The notes: generated by a model not told the origin, from the letters alone. A stretch of DNA of 64,000 bases from Apteryx mantelli (GCF_036417845.1 NC_089980.1:134504516-134568515); one strand, 5' to 3'. Shown: positions 10,318 to 22,398, counted from the stretch's first letter. Numbers and translations: made by a program.

Positions 10318-12886
10318 ATGGCTTTTGCCAGCTACGCTGCAATGGTAAGCACTCATATTTAATAAAATCTTCAGATATCATATTTTCTGCAAAAGAAATA
10401 CAGAATGCAGACCTCATGATGCTGTTATCTAGGAACAATTCTTGATAGTCTCAGTGGGAGCTGAATGAGTTGCTAGGTCTCTGATACAGCTTTCTGTCCT
10501 GAGCTTTTCCAAGTGGATTTGGTGCTTGACTGGCATGGCAAGCTATATCTAGCTCTGCCAGAAAGATGTGACCAGCCTAGTGTGAGAGGGGATGAGAGAT
10601 GGACTATCTATTATTTATCTGTAGGGCATTACCATATCAGTATACGGGATCTCGGAGAGACAGTCCTCACTTCAGACAACTTGCTATCAAAATTGATGAA
10701 AGTTGAGGAGAGAAATGGAGGAGACAGAGTGAAGTGAATGCCTGTGCATTTGAATTTCAACATGAGTTATATTTGTAACACCGCCACCTCTTGCGATTTT
10801 CTTAAAAGCCTTGCATCTATCTGTCTTTTATTTCTAAAACCCCAGCTGCTGGAGATGGCCAAAGAAACTCAGGTTTCATCAAGAAGAGGGTCATTTCCAG
10901 CAAATCTGGCTGCTAGGTGGCCAGCCATCCTGGGTTCCTTTACTGGCTTGGGAAGGTATAGGGCTCACCTAGGTTTCTGTGCATAGGGGCTTAGCTGAGT
11001 CCTTACCCCACCTTGTAGATCATGGGACATGTGTGCTTGACTCTGGAGGAGGACCTCGCATAGCTCTCTGGAGAGATGCTCTTATTGGTGCTGTGCCAAC
11101 AATGGATCAGAACCTGAATCAGAGTTTAGCAACCCTTCGTGATCAGTATTATTAGCATTATTGCACTACTTTCCCATGCTGGCCCATCTCACCCAGATAA
11201 GAGTGTGCAAACCAGCGCTGTTTCACAGTGATGAAGGAATTTGGGATTGGACTTCTGTCTCACATGCTTCTCCTCTTGTTAGCAGCAATGGTCCAGTCTA
11301 GTCAAGATTCCTCCTTGTTCATGACTAAAGGGAATTGCCAGGTGGAGCTTATGCCTAGAGGACAGGAGGGCTCCTCACGCCCTAACCCTCCTGCCTGAAC
11401 AGAGCCAATGACACTCCTCTCTCTTCCAGCTCAGGTCACTGCTTTTGGTGCTGGTTCTAGCACTCACTGTAAGGAGCTTACCCCACGGGAGGGCAGTTCA
11501 TCCTCGACTCAGCAAGGATGGTGGCTTTGAAAAGCTCAGTGAAGACTGCCTGAGTCAAAAGGACCTCAAATTCCCAACAACAGTGAAAGTTGACATTCGT
11601 ATCAGCAATTCAGATCCTGTCTTTAGGATGGTCCATGACGTCAGGAACCGGTCACTTGCTCCTTGGGATTACAGGTAATGGCCATGCACACAGTTGTTTT
11701 CTGTAGTGAACAATGACATGTTCTCGGCATATGCCTAAACTCCTGTAACTGTTGCAACCACTGCTTGGACGCACAAATTCATTTTGGTGTTGGATGTCTT
11801 TTTTCCAAGTGAAACTGTTTGCAGTGAAAAGTAACATTATTAGAATGGTTTATTACCATCATGTCAATTTTTGTCAAAGAATCACTTCTTTAGGAAAAGA
11901 AAAATGTCAATACACTGTAATTTTCTGTTTCCCTATCTGAATTTTGAAATCTTCTATTTGAAATTGCCTCAAAAGTAGTATTTTTGAATGCTGAAATTAA
12001 AAAAAAAAAAAAGACAGAAAGGAACAATTCATTTCTTATCAGTTCTGTAATGCATCCAGCCCCACTCTCTTTATTACTGAAGAATGATATGGCAGTATTA
12101 CCCTCCCAAAATATAATCCATGTGTAGAAAATCATTCTAAAAATGTTAAAGTATAGGGAAATTCTTTGGCCTTGTCTCATAATGAAAATACATAGGGCTA
12201 CGGTATGGTCATGAGAACATAAAAGAAGAATGAAAATACAATATTTCATATACATATTCATATACAGAATGAATATGTTGGATTATCTGCTGTCAGATAT
12301 CCTCATCAGTTTGGGAAATGCTATATTAGAGCTGATTGCCTTTGCTTTACTATGATTTCGCCATTCATATTCTTGGGTAAAGTTTTACAGAAAGATAGAT
12401 AACATCTTTATTTTTATTAGACAGAGAAAAATTACCTCCATTGTCATTCTTTCTGTTTTGAGCAAGAGGCTGCTAGCCAGACCCAAGGAATTAATGCAAT
12501 AATGTGATACTCCATGATGCATAGATGCCTTGTGTCTGCTTTCCCTTGGTGCTTTCATGGAGAAAAATGAAGATCCTGCCAAGCCACATTGTGTCCGGGA
12601 GCACAGCAAGTGAATTAAACTCCATGACTTTTGTGTCCCCGTCCTCAGGCTCGACGAGGACCCCAACCGCTTCCCCCAGGTGATTGCGGACGCCGAGTGC
12701 CGCCACTCCAGCTGCGTGAGCCCGCAGGGGCAGGAGGACCACAGCTTGAACTCCGTCCCCATCCGCCAGGAGATCCTCGTCCTCCGGCGGGAGCAGCGGG
12801 GCTGCCTGCCCACCTACCGCCTGGAGAAGAAGGTCGTCACCGTGGGCTGCACCTGTGCCACCCCGGTTGTCCAGTACCAGGCCTAG
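10318..12886 (+). CDS. IL17F: Interleukin-17F-like cytokine, three coding exons
   Basis: Secreted cystine-knot cytokine of the IL-17 family. Coding exons are 10318-10344 (27 bp), 11430-11674 (245 bp) and 12649-12886 (238 bp), with GT/AG introns of phases 0 and 2, giving 169 residues and stop TAG. Residues 1 to about 27 form a hydrophobic signal peptide (LLLVLVLAL core). Cysteines are at 49, 108, 113, 143, 158 and 160. By family knowledge 108-158 and 113-160 pair within the chain, and 49 and 143 join the dimer. Family signatures include RSLAPWDYR, DEDPNRFPQVI, NSVPI.QEILVLRRE and VGCTC. One N-glycosylation sequon lies at N82 (NRS). I assign it to IL17F rather than IL17A because VDIRISN and PQGQEDHSLNSVPI resemble mammalian IL-17F. 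The A/F call rests on residue patterns and could be reversed. The family assignment is firm. The start is the only ATG giving a 27-bp exon 1, as in mammals. Exon 3 is much richer in GC and CpG than its surroundings. Confidence 0.95.
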
Positions 12887-13397
12887 GACCAACTAGCAGG
12901 GGAGGCAACAGCGGGACGAAGACCTGGTTCCTACGGACATCTCTGCGGAGAACTCCTGCCAGTGCTCGCCTTGCGTCCCAGCCACCGTTGCGGATTCGAC
13001 ATTCCCAGTACAAATCTGAGCAAATTACCTCAAAGCACTGATTCTTGCTTTTATTAATTTACAGGGCTTAGCATGGGAATCACCTGCAGCTGCTGATGGA
13101 GGGAAGAGAGGGGGATGGAGAGAAGGTTGTTTTATTTTTGTCTTACTGCAGGGAGGCAGTGAAGACGTGCTTTTTTCATTACAGCTTATATCAGTTTGGT
13201 GAATCAAATGAATTACAGTATCGAAAGTTCTTCTCTGCAGTTAATTGCCATAAACGTACATTTTAACCGGAACGGTAACAAAAAAGCCCCACTCTTGCAT
13301 GTTCCCGCTCCCTTCCTCATCCCCTAACCCTGTTTCCTCCTCCAGCCATCACTAGTGAATTTTTCTAGTGTAAATGTGGCAAAAAGGCTGCCAGGCC

Positions 13398-13500
13398 TGA
13401 TTCTGACTGCATTCTGGTTTTATGTCACTGCAGCTCCATTGACTTCAGTGGGGCCATCACTGACTTATTCCAGAGCAATTCAAGAGGGAGTTGAGCCCAC
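13398..13500. repeat. Decayed ancient amniote repeat (palindromic MITE-like)
   Basis: The stretch begins GGCCTGATTCTG, passes through CTCCATTGACTTCAGTGG at its centre and ends near GAGCCC. This arrangement resembles old palindromic repeats common in turtle and crocodile genomes. A weaker copy with GGCCTGATTCT and CTCCATTGAC is at about 53729-53757. The family name is uncertain. Confidence 0.4.
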
Positions 13501-13667
13501 TTGACTTGAATGATAAAAAAACAGAGTAATTTATTTAAAAAAGCAAAGTGTTTTTATATTTCTATTTATCTCTTCTATTTATGACTGTATTTATGGCCTT
13601 GTGTGCGCTCAGAATATCCAGAAAATGGTAAACATTTATCTGTATTTATTTGATAACTTATCTGCTG

Positions 13668-13673
13668 AATAAA
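13668..13673 (+). terminator. IL17F: Poly(A) signal AATAAA of IL17F
   Basis: A canonical AATAAA follows the AU-rich cluster, and a GT-rich stretch (TGTTGTTTTGTG, near 13701) lies 30 bp downstream. Cleavage is expected near 13690. Confidence 0.75.
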
Positions 13674-13699
13674 ATTTGTATTTTCTTTTATTTAAAAGA

Positions 13700-16600
13700 A
13701 TGTTGTTTTGTGATAGCTCAGAATGAAAACAGGCGCTTAAAATGGGTTTGTACTGCCTTAGCACTGAGAGATTTCAGCTAAGATCAGGCTTTTTCCGGGG
13801 CAGTGATATGAGTAAGAGACAGCATAAGAGAAATTGCAATCTAAATAGATGAAAAGATGCGAAAAAGGGCCCAAAGCAGTGAAGTGAGGTTATACAGGCA
13901 GCGCTGGGGGCACCGTCAGTGGCAGCCAAGGTCTCTAGAAAACAGGCGAAGCCTTAAACAGCCTCCACCCGGGCTGTGAATAGCATGTGGTTCCCCGGCA
14001 GTGGGGATGGTGGGAAAGGAGGGGGGGACCATGTGCTGCAGGGCTGCAGCCGAAATTTGGGATGGGGTCCAGCCTGGAAGGGCACGGTCTCCTTCGCATA
14101 AAATGCACCTGGAGCCAAGCCCTAGACATGGCTTTGACGAGGAGAGAAGCAACACGGGCTGGTGCTGGATATTTCTATGGGATGAAGCCCCTGCGGGTAT
14201 GATGCTTGCGTGCGGTGGAGGCTCCTGGCTCCCCATACGCTGCTCACCAGGCATGGGGCAGCTTCTGCTTTGCTGCCTCCCAGCAGAGACATGAGGTGCT
14301 GAATGGCCGGGCTGATCCGAGGGTCCTGAGGGAACATTTTTCAAGCAGTGTGGGTAGCATCGGGCCCTCGGGAGCGCTGTGTTGAATGCTGGTCCATGCG
14401 AGCCAGGGAAGGCCTGAGGCACCGCTGCTTGCATATACAAAACGCGGTGAATAGCAATGGACTGGCTGAAGGCGACAGCTCTGAGGTCCCTCCACCCTCC
14501 TCGATTCCCCCGTTGCTGAGTTTTTCAGATGATGCTGATAGTAGTGAGCGGCCACAGCTCCCAGCCAAGCTGTGAGCAGCCTGGCACTTTGACTCACTAC
14601 CTGTTATTTTACCAGATTGCTGCAGTGTTGCTGTTTTCAGCATTATGCACCTTTCATCCAGAGCTGGGCCAGGTTCCACCCTGCCTCTGACTCTGGTTTC
14701 TGCCAGCAAAGGCTTTGAACCTGTATTTCCTTGCCTACCTACATGTAAACCAAGGTAAACCTGTGTGTGAGCATCATCATATTTCAGTTTAGGATGCATT
14801 TATTTCAGCTGCCCTGAACTTGTTCCCAGCTGCCTTAAGCTGCTCAGACCTGCTCCCCACCTGAGCATCCACAGCAGGGCTTGATCACAGAATCACAGAA
14901 TGGGTGAGGTTGGAAGGGACCTCTGGAGATCATCTAGTCCACCCCCCGTCCCGCTCAAGCAGGGTCACCTAGAGCACGTTGCCCAGGGCTGTGGAGACAC
15001 TTTGAATTAAATGTGCCTGGTGCAAGGACGCTCTGGGAGGCATCCTCCTTCCCTTCCCCAACTCCGAGGAGGTCAGGTTGGTTGGTCCAAATGCCCCTTG
15101 GTGCCTGTTCATTGGCGGCAGGTGTATTCCTTGCCCTGGGGGTCACTGGGAGTCTAGCTCCTCCAGGAAAACGAGCCAGGCGGGGAAACCATCTCACTCA
15201 GTTACAAGCATCAGTACTCATCTGTGGCAACAGCTGTTTCGTTATGACCACCAAGCTCTTCATGTGGTGGCGGCGCACAAACCAGCCGAGTTGTTTTCTG
15301 TGTGCTCTTGCATAACGCCAGCCCTCCGGTTACAGTAACTGCTGACCAGGAAGTCACACGCTGCGCACCCAAATTGTTACTCGTGACCTAATTTCTCTCC
15401 TTCTCAATAAAGCTAATTGGTGGTGTTGTCCTCACTGGTTTTTCTGGGAGAAAATTAGCCTGGAGTTCTCTTCTAAATTGGCACCGGGTTCATGTCAGGT
15501 AAGATCCTGCACCGATGAAGTCAGTTTAGCTTAAGATTTGTTCTAACTAGAAGAATGCTAAAGTAGCTAATTAAGAAAACAAAAAAAAGTAGTTAATTAA
15601 GGAAGTCAAAACCCATGAATCACAAGATTTCAGAGCCATCTGTATCAATTAAAAACCACATACCTCCCATTAAGACATTCCCTTGTATGTGGGGATTGGT
15701 TTTTAATAAAACCAGCAATGTGGATTATTTCCTGCTAATGGCATTATTCTTAGAGTGCAGCTGGCTGTAAATAAGAGTCTGGTTATTTTTTTTAAGCGCC
15801 AGTTCTTTGCAATAAGCTAGGTGCTTGACCTTCATTCCCAGCAATCTAAGAACATGGCAAACAAGATTATGCTTCCTGTAAACAGCACAGTCATACCATC
15901 ACCAAGAGCACACATATTTCAAAACTGAGCCCTTGCTAAAGGCTCTGCCTGCTTGTGCTGCTCTTGGAGCAAAGTTGGCATTTAGTCCACGAGCCCAGCC
16001 CATCTCCGAGTTGCCCTAAGAGGAACACGTCTCCTCAGCTGCCAGTGTGTCGCTGGCTCTCAGATATATCTTAGAGCAGCCTTCAAGGATTTGATCGTTT
16101 CATGCCTGGCACAAGGAGGAGACGCTACAGCTGTAGGTACAGTAGCAGTCCCACACTGTTTTCGTGTAACCTGCTGGGCTAAGCAGCCCATGCTCACGGG
16201 TTGGTATCTGAACCTCAGGACCTTTCCCACTCCTTTCCTCCTCTGCTTGCCTCTCTCTTACCTCCTTTCTCTGCCCCTTCACTCAGCCCTTCTCCCCTTG
16301 GCTGAGTCTGTACTGCATTCGGGCAGTGTTGGTAGTCAAGCAGGGATCTTCCCGTGTAGCAGTTCTCATGGGATGTGTCTACCCTGATGAATGGAGCATG
16401 CTGCAGAGACCCCTGCATCAGCATCGTAGCAGTGACGTAGCCCCATGGTGCCCAAGCAGGTGCCAGACCTGTGCTGTGACCTGTGGATGTGTTGGCCTGC
16501 TGCTGTGAGTCAGGCTTCCCTGAACCCTTGGCAACAGGTAGATGTTCCTGGGGGTATTCAAAGGGACAACAGACCAAGTCAGCTTCTTCCACAAAACTGC

Positions 16601-19600
16601 TGTTTTTATAATGCACAGAAATTATATATATAAAAATTGCAAAGGTTGCAACTGTGAGATAACCCAAGGGCTGTGTAGCTCCTGTGTTTGGTGAGCCAGA
16701 GGAGCAATGACTCGAAAATCCGCCAGCTGACATGGCTTGTAGGGAATTAGACCTAACAGACGTCCTGAGAGGATGAACAATTTGCTGATTAGTCATTTGG
16801 GGATCTGTGGTTTGGTACCTACGATGAGTATAGATGATGGGATGAGTTTTCACATGAACTGTGTGAGTCCTGGGATACGGCCTGGCAGAACCAGAGCAGA
16901 AACCTGCGCCCACATCATCATCTCAGTGTAAAATGTGAGCCTTGCCTTCCTCTCCCTCCCTGGTGTCCTTTATCTTTTTCCTTTTATTTCTTTGTGCTCT
17001 GATTTTTCTTTAACCTTGTGCTCAAGAAGAGTCTAGGTGAGTGAGCCAAGACTGCATCTTCTACAACACTGTTGCAAGGCTGAGACCAAAAAGGCTGCTT
17101 AAATGACATCTTTGATCGCCTGATACTGCTTGCCAGGCTCAGAGCTGCTGATGGGGATGTGACCGTGTGCTGGGGCTGGTGTTCAGGTGCCGAGAAGGTG
17201 CCAGTCAGAGTCAGCCCCAGAAACGAAAGCCACACTTTCTGACTTTGCTACTCATACGCATATTTTTTATCTTTGATACTTACTTTCCACACTTCCAGGG
17301 CTGTATGGAAGTAGCAGCTTCTTGTTCTCAGCTCCTCTGGTAAATTCATTCCTTCTTTCTGTGTAACTTTGTTTTCTTCTTTTTTTTTTTTCAGAAAAGC
17401 TAGCTCAGTTTTTTTCATCTTTTTTGGTAACTTCAGTAATGAAAGAAAAAATTAAAGATATGTTTGATACTCTTTGAGGGTCATGAACTAAGCAGGTTGT
17501 ACTCAAAATACTGCTTTCTGGATACAGCTTGCTGTGAGTGAGTTGGTGAGTTCTGATGGTTTTCTAAACCAGCGCAAAGCGTAGTATTTCTGGTTTATCT
17601 GCATTCTTACCAAGTACAATTTGTTTGCATCATGATCAAGGTTCCTCACTCCAGTAAATGAGTAAAGATGGTCTGTCTTCTCTCTAAACTGCCCCTGTAA
17701 TTTTGGGAGTTTGCTTTTTTTTTCAGACTTCTGAAATCTGAACTGAATTTGTGTGTCCTGACCTCCTTCAGGCAGTAGGGCTTGCAAAACAGTTTAATCT
17801 ATCAATCTTTCACAAGCATCTGGCACCTGCCCAACTTGCTTTGATAACTGGCACCAATGAGAATGTTTATCTGATCGTGTGCCACATCCAATCTCAAACT
17901 TCCCTTTCTGCTTGTTTTTACTCATCGGTTGCCTAGCGCTCTGTGAATGTTAAGCTACTGCCGCTCAGATTTTCAAACTGACATGAAACTGAGACATGAT
18001 GCTGCTCAGGACTGGAAACCTCTTTCTGAGGACAAGGTTTTGCGCTCCCTCCAGCCCCCGGATGTCATTGCAGGATATCAGATCAGGAGGAACTTGCACT
18101 GAAATGCTCCCAGACAAGAAAGACAAAAAGTGTTAACTGTTGAACCTCAAACTGATAGGAGCTGTGCAGAAGTGAAAGAGGGATCCTACTATCCTCAGTC
18201 TCCTGTTGTGATTGTTATCATCGACTGTAGTCATGAATGTTTGCTCAGAGAAACAAACGCACTGGTTTGGTCACCTCATGGCAGGATGCACTGATTTGTA
18301 CTTATTCTGTACCTTATCACCTGGACACAGGAATGCAAGGAAAGACCTGTTAGCTCATGATGCCAGAGGTCACAAGAGAACTCACAGTAGGAAAAGAAAA
18401 AAAAAAAAAGTCCTCAGACCAAATTAAACCAGGCAGTCACACTGTTAAATACTTCAGCTGGAGTATGTGCAAGACCCAAGCAGCTCTCAGATGGTGGCAA
18501 TGAATCTGGCGCCAGGCCAAGTAAGTGAAAAAGTTGTGTCCTCAGGCACAGATTTCATTGGGCTGGTAAATGATCCAAGGGAGACTGACACCTCTGGAAG
18601 AGTGATGGGAGTATCTTTGCAGCCTGTCAACAGAAAGCTGTCCACATTTTGGTACTCCAGCTGTGTGAACTAACGCTGACTTTCTGCTTCTGACATTTCC
18701 CACATAGTAGTTCTCTCTCAGAATTGCTAACTAGTCTCCATTACTCATGTGCCAAACTCAGCTAAATTGCACATCACTACCAGGCAATAAAGGGTGGGTC
18801 TTACCTTAATTTTAGCTGTTAGAAGTTGGACTGCTTCTGACAATTTGCTTAAGCTCATTCTACAGCAAGTGGTAGGACACTGAGAGATTATCTAATGGAC
18901 AAGCTAGTCAGCTCTATTTTAATATTCCCTGACTAATATTTATTTAACTTCTTGAAAACCTCAAAGGAAAAGTGTTTCTTCTTTTTTTTTGTTTTTGTTT
19001 TTGGCAGCCTGTTCCCATGCTTAAGCATTCTTGGGACTGTCAGCTGAACTGAACTTCAGGACCTACAGGAGACCTTAAGGAGGAATAGCTGGAGACGAGG
19101 TAGGACATAAGCTAAGTTAGGATCTCTTACATTACTAGACATCTTCATGTTGGCAAAGTTATATCTGTTCTTGTTTTAAGGTAACTACAGCTGTGGACAG
19201 AAGTTCACTGTTGTGGCTGCAGATACTACCATCACTCAAAGATACGTGATTAAAGCTTCCCTGATCCTCTGTAGAGGTGAAGGGATGGTATGAAAACTCT
19301 GACTGTGCCATAAGCTTAGGTTGTATGACCTGACCCTCCTGATTTTGCCTGGAGTGGATTAGGGAGGGCTCAGTCTCCTTGGCACAGCTGTGGGCAATAG
19401 GCCCCGGAAGTAGAAATTGGAGTGAAAATATCTTCAGTTAGCACAGTTAGATCTGGAGGAGATGCTTTCCCTGAGAAGATCTTGCCTCTCAAAGGGGCTT
19501 TACACCCTTGAGCTCCGCGTCTTTGAAAATTCAATATTTTCTATTGCGTTTGCCAATGACGTTTCACGGATGACTAAGATGGTCACACCTCCCTGGGACA

Positions 19601-20440
19601 GCAGCAAACAAAACATCCGTGTCTTCGTGAGCCAGACAGTCATTTGAAACATGGAACATTTTCATGTGAGCACTTTTAATCTAACTGTGCTTTAAATAAA
19701 GGCACCTGCAGAGCTAGATTTCCACCTACACGAGTCCCATTGCAACCACTGCAGAAATGCTGCATCACTGCGCTCTACATTTGAGAGGTCCCGGAAGCAG
19801 TAACTGGTGGCAGCAAACGTGACGGACTTGAGCGTGGAGGAAATTACAATTGCGTTTTCTCTGACCAGCGGTTAATTGCTTCAATTATCCACCTGATTCA
19901 CTCATACACTGTTCATCTTGTACTCAGGTAATGAGCCTGCACCACAGAAAATGAGTTGAACTGGGTTGTATTGAAATTTAGAGGCAACGTCAGACCAAAG
20001 TTAAGTTTTAATACTGTAAACACATTCTATGTTTTGGAGGGGAGGGGGAAAGAGTTTCTTTTCCGCCTAAGAAGGGTTCAAGTTGCTGTGTTGAACCTTT
20101 TTTTACAAATTTCTTTGTAATTGGCTAATTATGTGTATAACTGGGTAATTATCCACTGCTTTTTACTAGTCTGGTTTTGCTGTGAATCTGCTGAGTGTCT
20201 CTCAGTAAATCATTCTGCTCCAGGTATCTTAATTTTTCTATCTGCAGAATGGTGTTAATGATACTTGCCCCAACTCTGGTATGTATTTTGAGTTCTATCA
20301 CAACAGAGGCAGGTATTATCAGGAGAATTTTAGTTGTTAGTATCATGCAAATCTCTTACATTGTCATATGGTAATAATTGAGTTGAGTGATTTCTCTCCT
20401 AGCAGAAAAGGTTTCATTAGAAAGAAAGGAGAATAGCATA
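13700..20440. other. Intergenic spacer between the convergent IL17 genes
   Basis: It holds the reversed CR1 tail at 14886-14998 and otherwise unrecognised sequence. The block 13900-14600 is GC-rich with overlapping open frames in several phases. A 232-codon minus frame at 16215-16913 has no recognisable domain, signal or start context. Enhancers shared by the two cytokines would be expected here or upstream, but none is provable by eye. Confidence 0.5.
14886..14998 (-). mobile_element. CR1 3'-end fragment, reverse orientation
   Basis: TCACAGAATCACAGAATGGG followed by GTTGGAAGGGACCTCTGGAG and ATCATCTAGTCCA is the reverse complement of the CR1 tail, and it reads on to AGGGTCACCTAGAGCA. This is the best-preserved CR1 tail in the window, so it is younger than the others. 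Confidence 0.9.
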
Positions 20441-20444
20441 GACT

Positions 20445-20781
20445 TAATTTGCTGGGTTTTTTTATTGCATAAAGATAAATAAACATACATATTGCTAACC
20501 TTTCCATCAGTATAAATAGAATTACATAAATAGATCTTTCAAATGTAACAAAAGACATGTAAAGAGTTCCCATTACTTTTTCAGCCAGGCACATTAAGGT
20601 GTCTGGATTTGATTTTGTGGAGAAAAGAACATTTTTGATTTCCTCTGACAGAATCTAGCTAATCTGATTCAGTTCCACTGTTTTGCAGAGTTTGAATCAG
20701 GCTCTTCATTTTATCAAAGACTGATGCTGACTAATAGAGTAGGAAGTTCTGCAGCTCCCAGCTCTTATCTATCAGCTCCTT
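20445..20781 (-). other. IL17A: IL17A 3' UTR with AU-rich elements
   Basis: Minus-strand tail after the TAA stop. Three ATTTA pentamers (plus-strand TAAAT at 20476, 20513 and 20527) lie shortly before the poly(A) signal. This mirrors, with fewer copies, the AU-rich 3' UTR of the partner gene. The exact cleavage point is inferred. Confidence 0.6.
20461..20466 (-). terminator. IL17A: Poly(A) signal AATAAA of IL17A
   Basis: AATAAA read on the minus strand (TTTATT on plus), about 315 bp after the stop codon and just after the AU-rich cluster. Confidence 0.6.
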
Positions 20782-22317
20782 TTAAGCTTGGTGTCGGATG
20801 ATTGGGTTGACACATGTGCAGCCCACAGTGATCATTTTCTTCTCCAGCCGGTATGAGTGTTGGCAGCCCCTCTGCTCCCGCCGGAGAACGAGGATCTCCT
20901 GATGGATGGGGACAGAGTTGACGCTGTAGTCAAGCTGACCGGCCAAGTCCACGCAGCTGGAGTGGCGGCACTGGGCATCAGCAATCACCTGGGGGAAGCG
21001 GTTGGGGTCCTCATCGATTCTATAAGTTGAAATGAAAGGATAGGTAAGTACTTGAAATGGAAATGCTGCTGCATCTCGGGAGGCGTGATGGTCTGGATTG
21101 CTATGGGCTCTTAGCTTGAGGACCTGTACGTCCTGGAACAGACTGCCCAAGAAGGGGCAGTAGACCCTCCGTTACTGTAGCTTTTGAAGTGTAACTTGGA
21201 CAAGCATGCCAAGACTATTCAGCTGCCTTTGCAAAGGGCCTACTTCAAATGGCCACTGACTTTGAAAGACTGATTAGAAATGGTTTAAGCTCTACAACAT
21301 GTCAGATTGACTAATGGTCCCCAAGACCTTCAGCTCCCCCTCAAAACATGGGATGTTCTTAAGGCCCAATTCTGATGATATTAAACCACCATTGAATTAA
21401 TTGGTGCAGTGTTGACCTTCTGAGGTCTTTTTGATGATCTCTTAGATAAAGAATGTATTTGGAGATAAAGCTTTCGTTAATACATAAATAAAATTAAATC
21501 ACAAAGGTAATTTGCTTTGTCTTCTATATATTGTCCCAGACCATGCTTTTGCTCTGTGCTCCTTTCTGTGCTGAATAGCTTTCAAGGGGGATTATATGGA
21601 CTGTGGATATCCTTGCCAAAACCTTTCAGCACTGAAGTACTGAAAGTAAAGCCTCTGCATATTCACGACCAGGGAAGCCAGCATATTTCTTGTCAGTAGG
21701 AACAGAGATCATACCTGTAATCCCATGGAGCCAGTGACCGGCTGCTGACATCACGACTCATTTTGGTGTCCTGGTTTACGTTGCTGATGTTTATGTTGAC
21801 TTTCACGGTTTGAGGGAATCGGGAATCTCTTGGGGTCGAGCAACCAGCATCTCCTTGCTTGAAGAGGCTCTCCGGCTTGAGCCCAGGCCGTACTGCCTTC
21901 CCGTAGGCAGGACTGCTGGCTGAGAGCAGGGCCAGCAGCATGAGTAACAGAGATCTGAACTGAAGACAATAGGCTCATTTAGGACACAATGGAGGTGCTG
22001 TAATGCAGCATGCCTTACAATTCTTCTGTGGGGCTGAGAAAGTCATTCATTCTCCACTAGTTGGTAGTTAAGGGCATATACTGTACGTTGGACATACATC
22101 ATATCCATGCTTGCTTTGCATTAACTAATTCCTACTGTCCTGACAGGTATGCTATACACTCAGTTGAAATTTGATGGCAAGAAATATCAATTATACAAAT
22201 AATCAAAGATATGAGACAGTACAAAGGATAGCTATTATAATTTAAATGTGTCTCTGTCAAATTAGAAAAAAACACAAAGCAAGTTCTTACCAGAGATGCA
22301 CAAATGGTCGGAGACAT
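20782..22317 (-). CDS. IL17A: Interleukin-17A-like cytokine, three coding exons
   Basis: Secreted IL-17 family cytokine on the minus strand. Coding exons are 22317-22291 (27 bp), 21959-21715 (245 bp) and 21019-20782 (238 bp), with GT/AG introns of 331 and 695 bp and a TAA stop, giving 169 residues. Exon sizes and phases equal those of the convergent IL17F gene. The signal peptide is within residues 1 to about 29 (LLLMLLALLSA core). Cysteines are at 49, 108, 113, 143, 158 and 160, plus C6 in the signal peptide. A sequon is at N66 (NIS). I call it IL17A because GCSTPRDSRFPQTVKVNI and GQLDYSVNSVPI follow the mammalian IL-17A pattern (GC..-.-FP.TV.VN and VDY.MNSVP). Its 3' end faces the IL17F 3' end about 6.7 kb away, the same convergent arrangement as in mammals. 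Family membership is firm, and the A versus F label is fairly sure. Confidence 0.95.
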
Positions 22318-22398
22318 CCTACTTCTCTCTCTTGCTGCGGTTGATACTTGTGCTGGGCTCTGTTGAGTGAAGGTGTATGGGCACATTTACTGCTAGAC

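Larger units (their letters stand above)
12887..13690 (+). other. IL17F: IL17F 3' UTR with AU-rich elements
   Basis: The untranslated tail runs from the TAG stop to the poly(A) site. Seven ATTTA pentamers lie between 13529 and 13648, the last inside TATTTATTT (13643-13651). This is the class of element that makes cytokine mRNAs unstable and responsive to binding proteins such as TTP. The stretch also carries a decayed repeat at about 13398-13500. Confidence 0.75.

Noticed and set aside
10513-10737. Frame within IL17F intron 1
   Set aside because: It lies in the intron between proven splice sites and has no homology that I recognise.
13916-14440. 174-codon minus-strand frame
   Set aside because: It lies in a GC-rich block with overlapping open frames in several phases, and no domain or signal is visible.
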